Assembly: GCA_014656175.1 (NCBI GenBank)
Contig: BNBX01000004.1
Coordinates: 120,290 to 184,289, forward strand
Origin: Streptomyces werraensis
GTDB taxonomy: Bacteria; Actinomycetota; Actinomycetes; Streptomycetales; Streptomycetaceae
DNA length: 64,000 bases
Direction: 5' to 3'
Position 1 is the stretch's first letter; each line of letters begins with the position of its first letter. A program made the position numbers and the translations under genes. The notes beneath the pieces are model-generated. The model was not told where the DNA came from. It made no database searches and was given only the letters and a program-made list of their open reading frames with translations. Below, in pieces: positions 16,420-25,784 of the stretch.

Positions 16420-17745
16420 GTGGTGACCAGCGCAAAGCGCCACAAGCCAGACCGGCGCACCTACGTTCTCGACACCAGCGTCCTGCTGGCCGACCCCCAT
16501 GCACCGAGCCGCTTCGACGAGCACGAGGTCGTGCTGCCCGTCGTCGTGGTGACGGAGCTGGAGGCCAAGCGGAACCATCCCGAGCTCGGCTACTTCGCCC
16601 GCCAGGCCCTGCGCCTGCTGGACGACTACCGGGTGCGGTACGGCCGTCTCGACGCCCCCATCCCGACCGGGGACCTCGGCGGGACCCTGAGGGTCGAGCT
16701 CAACCACTCGGACCCCAGCGTGCTGCCCAGCGGCTACCGCCTGGGGGACAACGACTCCCGCATCCTCGCGGTCGCCCGCAATCTGCAGGCGGAGGGGTTC
16801 GACGTCACCGTCGTCTCGAAGGACCTCCCGCTCCGGATCAAGGCGTCCTCCGTGGGCCTCCTCGCCGAGGAGTACCGCGCGGAGCTCGCCATCACGGACT
16901 CCTCCGGCTGGACCGGAATGTCGGAACTGACCCTGCCCGGCGAGCAGGTGGACATCCTCTTCGAGGAAGGCCACGTGTATGTGCCCGAGGCGGCCGAGCT
17001 GCCCGTGCACACCGGCCTGACCATCCAGTCCGAGCGCGGCAAGGCGCTCGGCAGGGTCACCCCCGAGGGCAACGTCCGGCTGGTGCGCGGCGACCGGGAG
17101 GCCTTCGGCATCAAGGGCCGCAGCGCCGAGCAGCGGATCGCGCTCGACCTGCTGCTCGACCCGGACGTCGGGATCGTGTCCATGGGCGGCCGGGCCGGCA
17201 CCGGCAAGTCCGCGCTCGCGCTGTGCGCGGGTCTGGAGGCCGTGCTGGAGCGGCGGCAGCACCAGAAGGTGATGGTCTTCCGTCCGCTGTACGCGGTGGG
17301 CGGGCAGGAGCTGGGCTATCTGCCCGGCACCGAGGCCGAGAAGATGAGCCCCTGGGCCCAGGCCGTGTTCGACACGCTGTCGGCGGTCACCAGCCGGGAG
17401 GTCATCGAGGAGGTCACCGCGCGCGGCATGCTGGAGGTCCTGCCGCTGACCCACATCCGGGGCCGTTCGCTCCACGACGCGTTCGTCATCGTGGACGAGG
17501 CCCAGTCGCTGGAGCGGAACGTCCTGCTGACCGTTCTGTCCCGGATCGGGGCCAACTCCCGGGTCGTCCTGACGCATGACGTGGCGCAGCGCGACAATCT
17601 GAGGGTCGGCCGGTACGACGGTGTGGTCGCCGTCGTCGAGAAGCTGAAGGGGCATCCGCTGTTCGCCCACGTGACCCTGAACCGGTCCGAGAGGTCCCAG
17701 ATCGCGGCCCTTGTGACCGAAATGCTCGAAGACGGTCACATCTGA
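16420..17745 (+). CDS. PhoH family protein with N-terminal PIN domain
   Basis: A 441-residue protein combining a PIN-type ribonuclease domain (about residues 12-150: [53 protein letters not shown], with the conserved acidic cluster) and a PhoH ATPase/helicase domain (about 235-435: Walker [16 protein letters not shown], Walker [15 protein letters not shown], then [14 protein letters not shown]). Such PhoH2 proteins unwind and cut RNA. Two tandem GTG codons begin the gene; 16420 is used. It is a stand-alone gene conserved across actinobacteria. Confidence 0.92.
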   Translation: MVTSAKRHKPDRRTYVLDTSVLLADPHAPSRFDEHEVVLPVVVVTELEAKRNHPELGYFARQALRLLDDYRVRYGRLDAPIPTGDLGGTLRVELNHSDPSVLPSGYRLGDNDSRILAVARNLQAEGFDVTVVSKDLPLRIKASSVGLLAEEYRAELAITDSSGWTGMSELTLPGEQVDILFEEGHVYVPEAAELPVHTGLTIQSERGKALGRVTPEGNVRLVRGDREAFGIKGRSAEQRIALDLLLDPDVGIVSMGGRAGTGKSALALCAGLEAVLERRQHQKVMVFRPLYAVGGQELGYLPGTEAEKMSPWAQAVFDTLSAVTSREVIEEVTARGMLEVLPLTHIRGRSLHDAFVIVDEAQSLERNVLLTVLSRIGANSRVVLTHDVAQRDNLRVGRYDGVVAVVEKLKGHPLFAHVTLNRSERSQIAALVTEMLEDGHI

Positions 17746-18165
17746 CCCTCGCGTCCCAACGCGAGTCGACCGTGCGCGAGTTGGCGCCGTCCGGAAAAGG
17801 CGTAGAGCCTAGCCGGGCGGCGTCGGCGCGTGTGCGGCTTTCCGGTAATCCCTGGGGCCAAACGGCATGTGAGCTTTCACACGCAACAGAGAATTGCCTT
17901 GCGCCGCCCGGTTACGGCAGAGTCTCACTCCTGTCAGGCCCCGCATACGACACAGCTGCACCCCCAGCGGTGCAGAACCACACAGGAACACCCTTTCAAC
18001 TCCATAGCCTCGTCGTATGCCGCCCGAGCACCACGCGGCGCTCCTGTCGAAGGAGTTGCCCACCGGGCCCGTGCCTCCCGTGACCCGTAGTTGGGGAGGC
18101 CAGTGTCAGGGGCACGATTGCGTCCGCGAGGGTCACCGAAGCGGGCGATGCTGGAAGGAAACCGT
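17746..18165. other. 420-base leader region upstream of the lysozyme-like gene
   Basis: No coding gene. It contains a Crp/Fnr-like palindrome (17868-17881), a 7-bp hairpin CTGCACC/GGTGCAG near 17951-17972, and a GCCGTCCGGAAAAGGC segment near 17790. The length and low GC of the centre suggest a structured 5' leader. I looked for c-di-AMP (ydaO) riboswitch landmarks and did not find them. Confidence 0.4.
17868..17881. promoter_or_regulatory. Crp-like palindrome
   Basis: TGTGAGCTTTCACA has the GTG-N6-CAC core of actinobacterial Crp sites and is symmetric at five positions on each side. It lies about 285 bases before the lysozyme-like gene. Confidence 0.4.
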
Positions 18166-18864
18166 GTGAGCCGGATCTCGGTCCGGGGATTCGCAGTGGC
18201 CTCGGCCACGGCGGTCACCGCTGTCGGAAGCGTCGTCGGCGTTGCCTCGGGCAGCACCGCAGCGCAGAACAACGACGCCGAAGCGACGGCAGCCGGCACC
18301 ACGCTGCTCGCGGACATCCCCGCGGGGCAGCAGGCGCAGGTGCAGACCGCGTCGCTGACGCAGCAGGCCCAGACGATGGCCATCGCCGCCGACGCGACCG
18401 CCAAGAAGGACGCGGAGGAGGCAGCCCGCAAGGCCGCCGCCGAGACCGCGATCGCGAAGAAGAAGGAAGCCGAGAAGGCCGCACAGGAGGCCAAGGAGCG
18501 CGAGGAGGCCGAGAAGGCCGCCAGCCGCTCCGCCGTGCGTGACGCGTCCTCCTTCGCCGCCCAGGCCTCCTACTCGGTCGCCGACGTCCAGGCCATCGCC
18601 CGCCAGATGGTGCCCGCCGACCAGTTCCAGTGCTTCAGCAACATCGTGGACCACGAGTCCAGCTGGAACTACCAGGCCTCGAACCCCTCCTCCGGCGCCT
18701 ACGGCCTCGTGCAGGCCCTGCCGGGCTCCAAGATGGCCTCCGCCGGCGCCGACTGGCAGACCAATCCGGCCACCCAGATCAAGTGGGGCCTCAACTACAT
18801 GGACAGCCGCTACGGCAGCCCGTGCGGCGCCTGGGAGTTCTGGCAGGCCAACCACTGGTACTAG
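18166..18864 (+). CDS. secreted transglycosylase/lysozyme-like protein
   Basis: A 232-residue secreted protein. GTG 18166 is chosen because AAGGA stands six bases upstream. A signal peptide (SVRGFAVASATAVTAVGSVVGVASG) is followed by a long Ala/Lys/Glu-rich coiled coil (about residues 60-125) and a C-terminal SLT/Rpf-like domain with the probable catalytic Glu in NIVDHESSWN and the motif SNPSSGAYGLVQALPGSKM, ending CGAWEFWQANHWY. It should cut or remodel peptidoglycan during growth or spore germination. It is monocistronic and bounded by a terminator. Confidence 0.87.
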   Translation: MSRISVRGFAVASATAVTAVGSVVGVASGSTAAQNNDAEATAAGTTLLADIPAGQQAQVQTASLTQQAQTMAIAADATAKKDAEEAARKAAAETAIAKKKEAEKAAQEAKEREEAEKAASRSAVRDASSFAAQASYSVADVQAIARQMVPADQFQCFSNIVDHESSWNYQASNPSSGAYGLVQALPGSKMASAGADWQTNPATQIKWGLNYMDSRYGSPCGAWEFWQANHWY

Positions 18865-18911
18865 GTCCTCAGGACCGCTCCGCCGCCCCGCGGCGCGCTC
18901 GACTCCGCGAC

Positions 18912-18940
18912 AGCCCCGCACCGTCCTACGGTGCGGGGCT
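18912..18940 (+). terminator. hairpin terminator after the lysozyme-like gene
   Basis: A perfect 12-bp stem (AGCCCCGCACCG / CGGTGCGGGGCT) with loop TCCTA, 48 bases after the stop codon. Confidence 0.75.
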
Positions 18941-19010
18941 GTCGCCCTGTACCGTCTGACCGACGGCGCCAGGGGGACTGGTGGGCAGGAACGGGGGAAG
19001 AGGACGGATC

Positions 19011-20396
19011 ATGTCGCGACTGCCAGGGTGGCTCGACCGGGTCGGAGCCGGACTGACGAAGGTCGGCAAACGGCTGGAGGAGCGCCGCGCCGAAGTCACG
19101 CGCGACCAGGGGCCGGACGACGACCCCGAGCGCCACACCGCCGACCTCGACCGGCCGCCCCCGCCCCCCGAGTACACCCAGGTCGTGCTTCCGGCGCGCC
19201 CCGACCCGGCGCAGGCCGTGCCCTGGGGCGTCAGGGTCGCCGCCGAGGCCGGCTGGCGTCTGCTGGTGCTCGCGGGCACCGTCTGGGTGCTGATGCGCAT
19301 CATCAGCGCCGTCCAACTGGTGGTGCTGGCGTTCGTCGCCTCGCTGCTCATCACCGCGCTGCTGCAGCCCACCGTCGCCCGGCTGCGGCGGCTCGGGGTG
19401 CCGCGCGGACCGGCCACCGTGCTGACCGCGCTGTTCGGCTTCGTCGTGATGGGCCTCATCGGCTGGTTCGTGACCTGGCAGGTCATGGAGAACGTCGACA
19501 CTCTCGCCGACCAGATCCAGGACGGCATCGACGAACTGCGCAACTGGCTGCTCAACAGCCCCTTCCACGTCACCGACAAGCAGATCAACGAGATTGCCAA
19601 GAACCTGCGTGAGGCGGTCGGCGCCAACACCGAGCAGATCACCTCGGCCGGCCTGGAGGGCGTCACGGTCGTCGTCGAGGCGCTCACCGGCATCCTGCTG
19701 GCGGTCTTCTCGACGCTGTTCCTGCTCTACGACGGCAAGCGGATCTGGCAGTGGTCGCTCAAGCTGGTCCCGGCCGCGGCCCGTCCGGGCGTCGCCGGCG
19801 CCGGCCCGGTCGCCTGGCGCACGCTCACCGCGTACGTGCGGGGCACGGTGGTGGTGGCGCTGATCGACGCCATCTTCATCGGCCTCGGCATCTACTTCCT
19901 CGACGTGCCGCTGGCCGTGCCGCTCGCCGTCTTCATCTTCCTGTTCTCGTTCATCCCGCTCGTCGGCGCGGTGGTCTCCGGCGCGCTGGCCGTCGTCGTC
20001 GGGCTCGTCACCCAGGGCGTTTTCACCGGCGTGATGGTGCTCGTGGTGGTGCTGGCGGTCCAGCAGATCGAGGGCCACATCCTCCAGCCGTTCATCCTCG
20101 GGCGCGCGGTGCGGGTCCACCCGCTCGCGGTGGTGCTGGCCGTGGCCTCCGGCGGTCTGGTGGCGGGCATCGGCGGCGCTGTGGTCGCCGTGCCGCTGGT
20201 CGCCGTCTCCAACACCGTCGTCGGCTATCTGCGGGCCTTCTCCCACGAGGCGGCGCTCGCCCAGTCGCCCCGGCCGCGGGGCGCGACGGCCATGTCGGCG
20301 CCGGACGCCCCGGAACCGGCCCACCCCGAACCCCTGCCCCCGGCATCCGAGTCCGAGCGGCCCGGCGAGTCCGACCGGCCCTCGGGCGAGCGCTAG
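19011..20396 (+). CDS. AI-2E/PerM family membrane transporter
   Basis: A 461-residue polytopic protein with about eight membrane segments: two near residues 85-115, one near 145-165, a soluble stretch (LADQIQDGIDELRNWLLN), then several from about 225 to 400, including FLFSFIPLVGAVVSGALAVVVGLV and VVVLAVQQIEGHILQPFILGRAVRVHPLAVVLAV, the family signature. Long charged tails at both ends are probably cytoplasmic. Members export small molecules or ions; the substrate here is unknown. GAGGACGGATC precedes ATG 19011. Single gene between two terminators. Confidence 0.88.
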   Translation: MSRLPGWLDRVGAGLTKVGKRLEERRAEVTRDQGPDDDPERHTADLDRPPPPPEYTQVVLPARPDPAQAVPWGVRVAAEAGWRLLVLAGTVWVLMRIISAVQLVVLAFVASLLITALLQPTVARLRRLGVPRGPATVLTALFGFVVMGLIGWFVTWQVMENVDTLADQIQDGIDELRNWLLNSPFHVTDKQINEIAKNLREAVGANTEQITSAGLEGVTVVVEALTGILLAVFSTLFLLYDGKRIWQWSLKLVPAAARPGVAGAGPVAWRTLTAYVRGTVVVALIDAIFIGLGIYFLDVPLAVPLAVFIFLFSFIPLVGAVVSGALAVVVGLVTQGVFTGVMVLVVVLAVQQIEGHILQPFILGRAVRVHPLAVVLAVASGGLVAGIGGAVVAVPLVAVSNTVVGYLRAFSHEAALAQSPRPRGATAMSAPDAPEPAHPEPLPPASESERPGESDRPSGER

Positions 20397-20495
20397 CGCA
20401 CGGCGCCGGCGCGCGAGCGGCTGCCGCTCACGGCGTCCGTCGGGGGCGCGCGCCCCACGGACCGGCGCCCGCCCGCGAGGCGCGCGGAAACGGCG

Positions 20496-20533
20496 ACGGG
20501 CCCGCCCACCCCGGCGGGGGTGGACGGGCCCGT
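20496..20533. terminator. bidirectional hairpin between AI-2E and ahpD genes
   Basis: Imperfect 17-bp stem (ACGGGCCCG with CCACCCC / GGGGTGG with CGGGCCCGT, loop GGCG) between two convergent genes, so it may serve both transcripts. Confidence 0.65.
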
Positions 20534-20555
20534 ACACGACGGGGCGGGCGCGGAG

Positions 20556-21089
20556 CTACTCCGCGAGCGCCGCCTCGGCGTCGAGGGTCGCGGCGACGGC
20601 CTGGACCACCGCGGCGATCTTGAACGCCTCCTGGATCACCTCACGGTCCACACCGGCCTTGCGCAGCACCTGCTCGTGCGAGTCGAGGCACATGCCGCAG
20701 CCGTTGATCGCGGAGACCGCGAAGGACCAGTACTCGAAGTCGACCTTGTCGACGCCCGGGTTGCCGATGACGTTCATCCGCAGCCCGGCCCGCAGGTTGC
20801 CGTACTCGTGGTCCGACAGCAGGTGGCGGGTGCGGTAGAAGACGTTGTTCATCGCCATCACCGCGGCGGCGGCCTTGGCGGCCGTGTACGCCTCGGGCGA
20901 CAGGTTCGCCTTCGCCTCCGGCTCCAGCTCGCGCAGCACGATGGGGGAGCGCGAGGCGATCGCGGTCGCCAGCACCGTGCCCCAGAGCTGCTGGGCGGGC
21001 AGGTCGGAGTTGCCGATGACCGAACCCAGGTTGAGCTTCAGGTCCTTGGCGTAGTCCGGTATGCGGGACTTCAGGGAGTCGAGGGACAT
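20556..21089 (-). CDS. ahpD: alkyl hydroperoxide reductase AhpD
   Basis: A 177-residue AhpD-type peroxidase/adapter. The catalytic region [17 protein letters not shown] contains the CxxC pair C131/C134 and proton-relay H138. In actinobacteria AhpD transfers electrons from lipoamide-dehydrogenase components to AhpC. It lies 6 bases after ahpC in the same minus-strand operon, with oxyR divergent; expression is expected to be peroxide-induced through OxyR. Confidence 0.95.
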   Translation of the reverse strand: MSLDSLKSRIPDYAKDLKLNLGSVIGNSDLPAQQLWGTVLATAIASRSPIVLRELEPEAKANLSPEAYTAAKAAAAVMAMNNVFYRTRHLLSDHEYGNLRAGLRMNVIGNPGVDKVDFEYWSFAVSAINGCGMCLDSHEQVLRKAGVDREVIQEAFKIAAVVQAVAATLDAEAALAE

Positions 21090-21095
21090 GTCAGC

Positions 21096-21650
21096 TCACT
21101 CCCCGGCCAGCAGCGCGACCGGGTCCAGGGTCTCGTCGCCCTTGGACCAGTTGCACGGGCAGAGCTCGTCGGTCTGCAGGGCGTCCAGGACCCGCAGGAC
21201 CTCCTTCGGGTTACGGCCGACGGAGCCGGCGGTCACCATGGAGAACTGGATCTCGTTGTTCTGGTCCACGATGAACACGGCGCGCTTGGCGTAGCCGTCC
21301 TCGCCCTCGATGCCGAGGTCGCGCATCAGCTCGTGCTTCGGGTCCGCCATCATGGGGAACGGCAGGTCGCGCAGGTCCTCGTGGTCCTTGCGCCAGGCGT
21401 GGTGGACGAACTCCGAGTCACCGGAGAAGCCGAGGACCTGGGCGTCGCGGTCGGCGAACTCGTCGTTCAGCTTGCCGAAAGCGGCGATCTCGGTCGGGCA
21501 CACGAAGGTGAAGTCCTTGGGCCAGGCGAAGACGACCTTCCACTTGCCCTCGTAGGTCTTGTGGTCGATCGTCTCGAACTCCTTGCCCTTCTCCAGCGAG
21601 ACGCAGGCGGTCAGTTCGAACTCGGGGAACTTGTCACCGACAGTGAGCAC
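21096..21650 (-). CDS. ahpC: peroxiredoxin AhpC
   Basis: A 184-residue 2-Cys peroxiredoxin that reduces hydrogen peroxide, alkyl hydroperoxides and peroxynitrite. The peroxidatic Cys51 is in DFTFVCPTE; the resolving Cys region is DELCPCNW (C164/C166). The GTG at 21650 is preferred because AAGGAG lies six to seven bases upstream and gives the usual family length; an upstream ATG at 21698 would add 16 atypical residues. First gene of ahpC-ahpD, transcribed away from oxyR. Confidence 0.95.
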   Translation of the reverse strand: MLTVGDKFPEFELTACVSLEKGKEFETIDHKTYEGKWKVVFAWPKDFTFVCPTEIAAFGKLNDEFADRDAQVLGFSGDSEFVHHAWRKDHEDLRDLPFPMMADPKHELMRDLGIEGEDGYAKRAVFIVDQNNEIQFSMVTAGSVGRNPKEVLRVLDALQTDELCPCNWSKGDETLDPVALLAGE

Positions 21651-21783
21651 AGGCTCTCCTTGCAGCGAAGAAACACCCCAATTGCGGGTGTTTCCCATGG
21701 GTTGGACCTGGTTGATGTTGGCACAGAGTGCATTGATCAGTGAAATAGCTACACTCGGTCGGGTTGATCGGAGGGACCTATCA
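21651..21783. promoter_or_regulatory. ahpC / oxyR divergent promoter region
   Basis: This 133-base gap is clearly less GC-rich than its surroundings. TACACT at 21750-21755 fits an oxyR -10 box, about 30 bases before the oxyR start. Two TTGATC elements (21733-21738 and 21764-21769) flank it and, with the AATAGCTA segment, are candidates for the OxyR-binding region. GGAGGG precedes the oxyR GTG. Confidence 0.5.
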
Positions 21784-22740
21784 GTGACTGTCGGTGACCG
21801 GCGCAGGCAGCCGAGCCTGGCCCAGCTGCGGGCGTTCGCGGCGGTGGCCGAGCATCTGCACTTCCGCGACGCCGCCGCGGCCCTGGGGATGAGTCAGCCC
21901 GCGCTGTCCGGGGCGCTGTCCGCGCTGGAGGAGACACTCGGCGTGACGCTCGTGGAGCGTACGACACGCAGAGTGCTGCTCACCCCGGCCGGGGAGCAGC
22001 TCGCCGCCCGCGCGAAGTCCGTGCTCACGGACATCGGCGCGCTCATGGAGGAGGCGGACGCGCTGCGGGCGCCGTTCACCGGGGTGCTGCGGCTCGGCGT
22101 CATCCCGACCGTGGCGCCGTATCTGCTGCCGACGGTGCTGCGGCTGGTCCACGACCGCTATCCGCGCCTCGACCTCCAGGTGCACGAGGAGCACACCGCG
22201 AGCCTGCTCGACGGGCTGGCCGCCGGGCGGCTCGACCTGCTGCTGCTCGCCGTGCCGCTCGGCGTCGCAGGCGTCACCGAACTGCCGCTGTTCGACGAGG
22301 ACTTCGTGCTGGTCACTCCGCCCGGGCACCGGCTCGGCGGGCGTGACGGCATACCCCGCGTGGTGCTGCGCGAGCTGAATCTGCTGCTGCTCGACGAGGG
22401 GCACTGCCTGCGGGACCAGGCCCTCGACATCTGCCGCGAGGCCGGCAGCGCCGGGGTGGCGGCCACCACCACGGCGGCCGGACTCTCCACGCTGGTCCAG
22501 CTCGTCGCGGGCGGCCTCGGCGTCACGCTGCTGCCGCGCACCGCCGTCGAGGTGGAGACCAGCCGCGCCGACCGCCTCCTCACCGCCCGCTTCGCCGATC
22601 CCGCCCCGAAACGCCGCATCGCCCTCGCCATGCGCACGGGCACGGCGAGGGCGAGGGAGTACGAACAGCTGGCGGCGGCGCTCCGCGGGGCGATGCGCGA
22701 CCTGCCGGTCCGCACGGTGGAGGACCGAGCGGGGTACTGA
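21784..22740 (+). CDS. oxyR: LysR-family peroxide regulator OxyR
   Basis: A 318-residue LysR-type activator. The N-terminal winged HTH (LAQLRAFAAVAEHLHFRDAAAALGMSQPALSGALSALEETLG) binds DNA. The C-terminal LysR substrate domain carries the two redox-sensitive cysteines in the expected spacing: LLLLDEGHCLRDQALDICREAG, matching C199/C208 of OxyR. It lies divergently from ahpC-ahpD, the classical actinobacterial target. GTG 21784 is used because GGAGGG lies upstream and the open frame before it covers the promoter. Confidence 0.95.
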   Translation: MTVGDRRRQPSLAQLRAFAAVAEHLHFRDAAAALGMSQPALSGALSALEETLGVTLVERTTRRVLLTPAGEQLAARAKSVLTDIGALMEEADALRAPFTGVLRLGVIPTVAPYLLPTVLRLVHDRYPRLDLQVHEEHTASLLDGLAAGRLDLLLLAVPLGVAGVTELPLFDEDFVLVTPPGHRLGGRDGIPRVVLRELNLLLLDEGHCLRDQALDICREAGSAGVAATTTAAGLSTLVQLVAGGLGVTLLPRTAVEVETSRADRLLTARFADPAPKRRIALAMRTGTARAREYEQLAAALRGAMRDLPVRTVEDRAGY

Positions 22741-22749
22741 CGTCCCGGG

Positions 22750-25092
22750 TCACTCCGTACGGAGACCGTCCGGGCGCATCATCTTCAGCAGGGGCGGGAG
22801 ACTGAGAAGGGTGACCAGGGCGACCACGCCCGCGCCGACGCCCGTCATCCCGAGCACGCTGCCCCAGTCCACCCGAACCGGCGTCGCGGTCATCCGCAGC
22901 AGCACCGCCCCGAGGACCGTGCCCACCACCGCGGAGAGCGCGAGCCCCAGACCGATCGGGATCGCCGTCTGCCACAGCACCGACAGGCTCAGCGTGCGGC
23001 GCCGGGTGCCGAAGGCGACCAGGGCCGAGAGCAGCTTGCGGCGCTCCCGCAGCTGTTCGAGCTGGGAGACCAGCAGACTCGCCCCGATGAGGAAGAGCAC
23101 GGCGGTGGCGCCGACGAACAGGCCGGTGCGAATGGAGTCGAACCGGGTGGTGCGCTCGGTGGCGGCCCAGGTCGACGCGTGGGCCAGCGGGTCGACGGCG
23201 GCGGCCGTGTTGCGTACCCGGTCCTGCACGTCGGGCACCGATTCGTCGACGGAGAGCCACAGCCTCCCGGACAGCCGCTGCGCCACCTCGGGCGTCAGGG
23301 CGCCCGGCGTCAGCAGGAACCCGCTGTTCAGCATCCCTGTGGGGTCCTGCACGGACGGGACCCGCTGCACGGCCTGCGGCACGGTCCAGACGGCGTCCCC
23401 CTGTGCGCCGGCCGTCCCACCGGGCTCCAGATGCAGCGCGCGGCCCGGCCTGTTCAGGATCGGCGTGTCCGTGTCGTGGTCGGCGCCGGTCAGCATGAAG
23501 ACGTCACCGTCCGCGCAGCCGGTCAGCTTCGCCACCAGCCGCAGGGCCGAGCAGTCGCCGACGGTCAGCTGCGCCCCGCGGCCCGGTTCCTCCGAGCCGG
23601 CGGGCTTCTCGTACGCGTAGACGGAGGAGAGCGCGTGGACGTCGCGCACGCCCTCGGTCTGCTCGAACTCCGCCGCGGCCGGCGCCATGGGAAGACCGTC
23701 GGGCAGGTCGACCTGCATCTGCGCGAGGGTCACATCCTTGTCCGTGTCACGGGTGTACTGGTCGTCGATGCCGGTGAACAGCATCTGCAGGGCGATCGCG
23801 CCGGCCACGGCCACGGCGATGCCGTTGACCATGCGGGCCGCCGTGCCGCTGCTCAGCTGGAGCCGGCGCACGGCCAGCTGCCAGGCCAGGCCACCCGCGC
23901 CGAGCCGGGCGACGACCGTCTCCACGATCCACGGCAGCAGGGCGGTGACCCCGACGAGGAGGCACATCACCCCGCCGACGACCAGGTACTGATTGAAGTC
24001 GCCGTTGTCGCGGCCCTGGCCGGTCATCGGCACGAGCATGGCGACGCCCGCGAGCGGCAGCAGCAGCCGCCACCACAGCCGGCGGCGGGCCGGCCGCGCC
24101 GTGCGGACCACGCCCAGCGGCTCGATCACCACGCCGCGCAGCGCGAGCAGGGTGACGGCCACCGCGGCGGCCGGGACCGCGGCCGCGACCAGCAGCACCA
24201 GCAGCGGAGAGGGGTTGAGGTCGCTCGGGAAGACGCTGACGCGGAACAGCTCGACGGATGCCGCGAACTCGCGTCCGGCCAGGAAGAACACGGTGCCGAA
24301 GACCAGCCCGAGCACCGCGCCGGCGAGCGCCTCGCCCGCGGCGATCCTCCGGGTCATCCGGCTGTCCGAACCGACCAGCCGCAGCGCGGCGAGCCTGCGG
24401 TCGCGCCGCTCGCCGCCGAACCGCACGGCGGTGGCGATGAACACGGCGACCGGCACCAGCAGCACCACGAAGATGACCAGCGTCAGCATCACCAGGACGG
24501 GGTCGAGCGGCTCGGTGTACTGGCTGCGGTCCGCGCCGAAGGCGTCGATCCGCATGACCGTCGGGCTGTCCAGCCGCTCGGCGAGACCCGTGGCGCCCGC
24601 GTACCAGGCGAGTTCCTGGGAGCCGATCAGTCCTGGATCGCCGATGGTGCCCACGATGTCGTACGGCAGCCGGTCCCTCAGCAGCTTGCCCTCGTCGGAT
24701 TCGAGCAGCTCCTTCAGCGCGGGGGAGACCACCATCGTGCCGGGCTTCGGCAGTTCGCCCACGCCGGGCGGCACCGGGGCGTTCGGGCCCTCGGCCTCCA
24801 CCAGGCGGCCGCGGAGGTCCGTGTCCCTGAAGTCGCTGTTGGCGTGCGCGACGAGCAGGGTGTCGTCCGACGGGCGCAGGGTGTCCTGGGCGTAGGCGTT
24901 GTCCTGGCGGGCGTCCTCCCGCCGGTCGCGTCCGTCGAGCAGGTTCGGCACCGCGGCGGTGAGCAGCAGCAACGCCACGCCCAGCCCCACGCCCACGGCG
25001 GTGAGCAGCGCCCGGGTCCAGCCCTCGCGGCCGCCGGTGACGGCGAAGCGGACGCCGAGGGCGAGGTCCCGCGCCCACTGACGGGTGCTCAT
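22750..25092 (-). CDS. ABC transporter permease, FtsX family (MacB-like)
   Basis: A 780-residue membrane protein. It has an N-terminal helix, a large extracytoplasmic domain (about residues 45-195), three helices with the FtsX fold (about 200-330), then a second helix block, a second extracytoplasmic domain (about 450-630) and a C-terminal FtsX domain (about 640-770). Two FtsX units in one chain mean a single polypeptide may supply the whole membrane part. It overlaps the ATPase gene by four bases. Such systems expel antibiotics, lipids or peptides, or transmit force rather than import. Confidence 0.9.
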   Translation of the reverse strand: MSTRQWARDLALGVRFAVTGGREGWTRALLTAVGVGLGVALLLLTAAVPNLLDGRDRREDARQDNAYAQDTLRPSDDTLLVAHANSDFRDTDLRGRLVEAEGPNAPVPPGVGELPKPGTMVVSPALKELLESDEGKLLRDRLPYDIVGTIGDPGLIGSQELAWYAGATGLAERLDSPTVMRIDAFGADRSQYTEPLDPVLVMLTLVIFVVLLVPVAVFIATAVRFGGERRDRRLAALRLVGSDSRMTRRIAAGEALAGAVLGLVFGTVFFLAGREFAASVELFRVSVFPSDLNPSPLLVLLVAAAVPAAAVAVTLLALRGVVIEPLGVVRTARPARRRLWWRLLLPLAGVAMLVPMTGQGRDNGDFNQYLVVGGVMCLLVGVTALLPWIVETVVARLGAGGLAWQLAVRRLQLSSGTAARMVNGIAVAVAGAIALQMLFTGIDDQYTRDTDKDVTLAQMQVDLPDGLPMAPAAAEFEQTEGVRDVHALSSVYAYEKPAGSEEPGRGAQLTVGDCSALRLVAKLTGCADGDVFMLTGADHDTDTPILNRPGRALHLEPGGTAGAQGDAVWTVPQAVQRVPSVQDPTGMLNSGFLLTPGALTPEVAQRLSGRLWLSVDESVPDVQDRVRNTAAAVDPLAHASTWAATERTTRFDSIRTGLFVGATAVLFLIGASLLVSQLEQLRERRKLLSALVAFGTRRRTLSLSVLWQTAIPIGLGLALSAVVGTVLGAVLLRMTATPVRVDWGSVLGMTGVGAGVVALVTLLSLPPLLKMMRPDGLRTE

Positions 25093-25784
25093 ACGACCCG
25101 CTCCATGTCGCGCGCCTTGCCGTCACGGACGACGATCTCGCGGTCGGACCAGGCGGCGACCCGCGCCTCGTGCGTGACGAGGACGACGGCGGCGTTGGTG
25201 GAGCGGGCGGCCTCGGTGAGCAGCTCCATCACGCGCTCGCCGTTCAGCGAGTCCAGCGCGCCGGTCGGCTCGTCGGCGAACACCACCCGCGGTCCCGTGA
25301 CCAGCGCGCGGGCGACCGCGACCCGCTGGCCCTGACCGCCTGACACCTCGCCGGGACGCTTCTTGCGGACGTCGTCGACCTCCAGGCGCTCCATCCAGGT
25401 GAGGGCGGTGCGCTCGGCCTCCTTGCGGGGGGCGCCGTTCAGCCGCAGCGGCAGCGCGACGTTCTCCACGCAGGTCAGCTCCGGCACCAGCTGCCCGAAC
25501 TGGAACACGAAGCCGAACTCGGAGCGGCGCAGGGCGCTGCGCTCGGAGTCGTTCATCGCGGTCAGCTCGCGGCCGTTGTACGTGATGGACCCGGCGTCGG
25601 GGGTGACGATCCCGGCGAGGCAGTGCAGCAGGGTGGACTTGCCGGAGCCGGAGGGGCCCATGACGGCGACGACCTCGCCCGGGTGGACGGAGAACGCGGC
25701 GCCGTCGAGCGCCTTGGTCGGGCCGTACGTCTTCTGCAGGTCCCGTGCGGCGAGCAGGGAACCGGCGGGTGCGGTCGTGGTCAT
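25089..25784 (-). CDS. ABC transporter ATP-binding protein (MacB/LolD type)
   Basis: A 231-residue ATPase with Walker A GPSGSGKST, Q-loop QFGQLVPELT, signature VSGGQGQRVAVARAL, Walker B VVFADEPTGALDS and the H-switch LVTHEARVAAWSDR. It energises the neighbouring FtsX permease. It overlaps both the PadR gene (ATGA at 25781-25784) and the permease gene, so all three are translated as a coupled operon. Confidence 0.93.
   Translation of the reverse strand: MTTTAPAGSLLAARDLQKTYGPTKALDGAAFSVHPGEVVAVMGPSGSGKSTLLHCLAGIVTPDAGSITYNGRELTAMNDSERSALRRSEFGFVFQFGQLVPELTCVENVALPLRLNGAPRKEAERTALTWMERLEVDDVRKKRPGEVSGGQGQRVAVARALVTGPRVVFADEPTGALDSLNGERVMELLTEAARSTNAAVVLVTHEARVAAWSDREIVVRDGKARDMERVV

Noticed and set aside
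17746..18165. Possible c-di-AMP (ydaO-type) riboswitch before the lysozyme-like gene
   Set aside because: Such switches often precede wall-hydrolase genes in streptomycetes, but I could not find the conserved internal segments (for example the CCGACAGCTAACC-like block) or a terminator hairpin before the gene.
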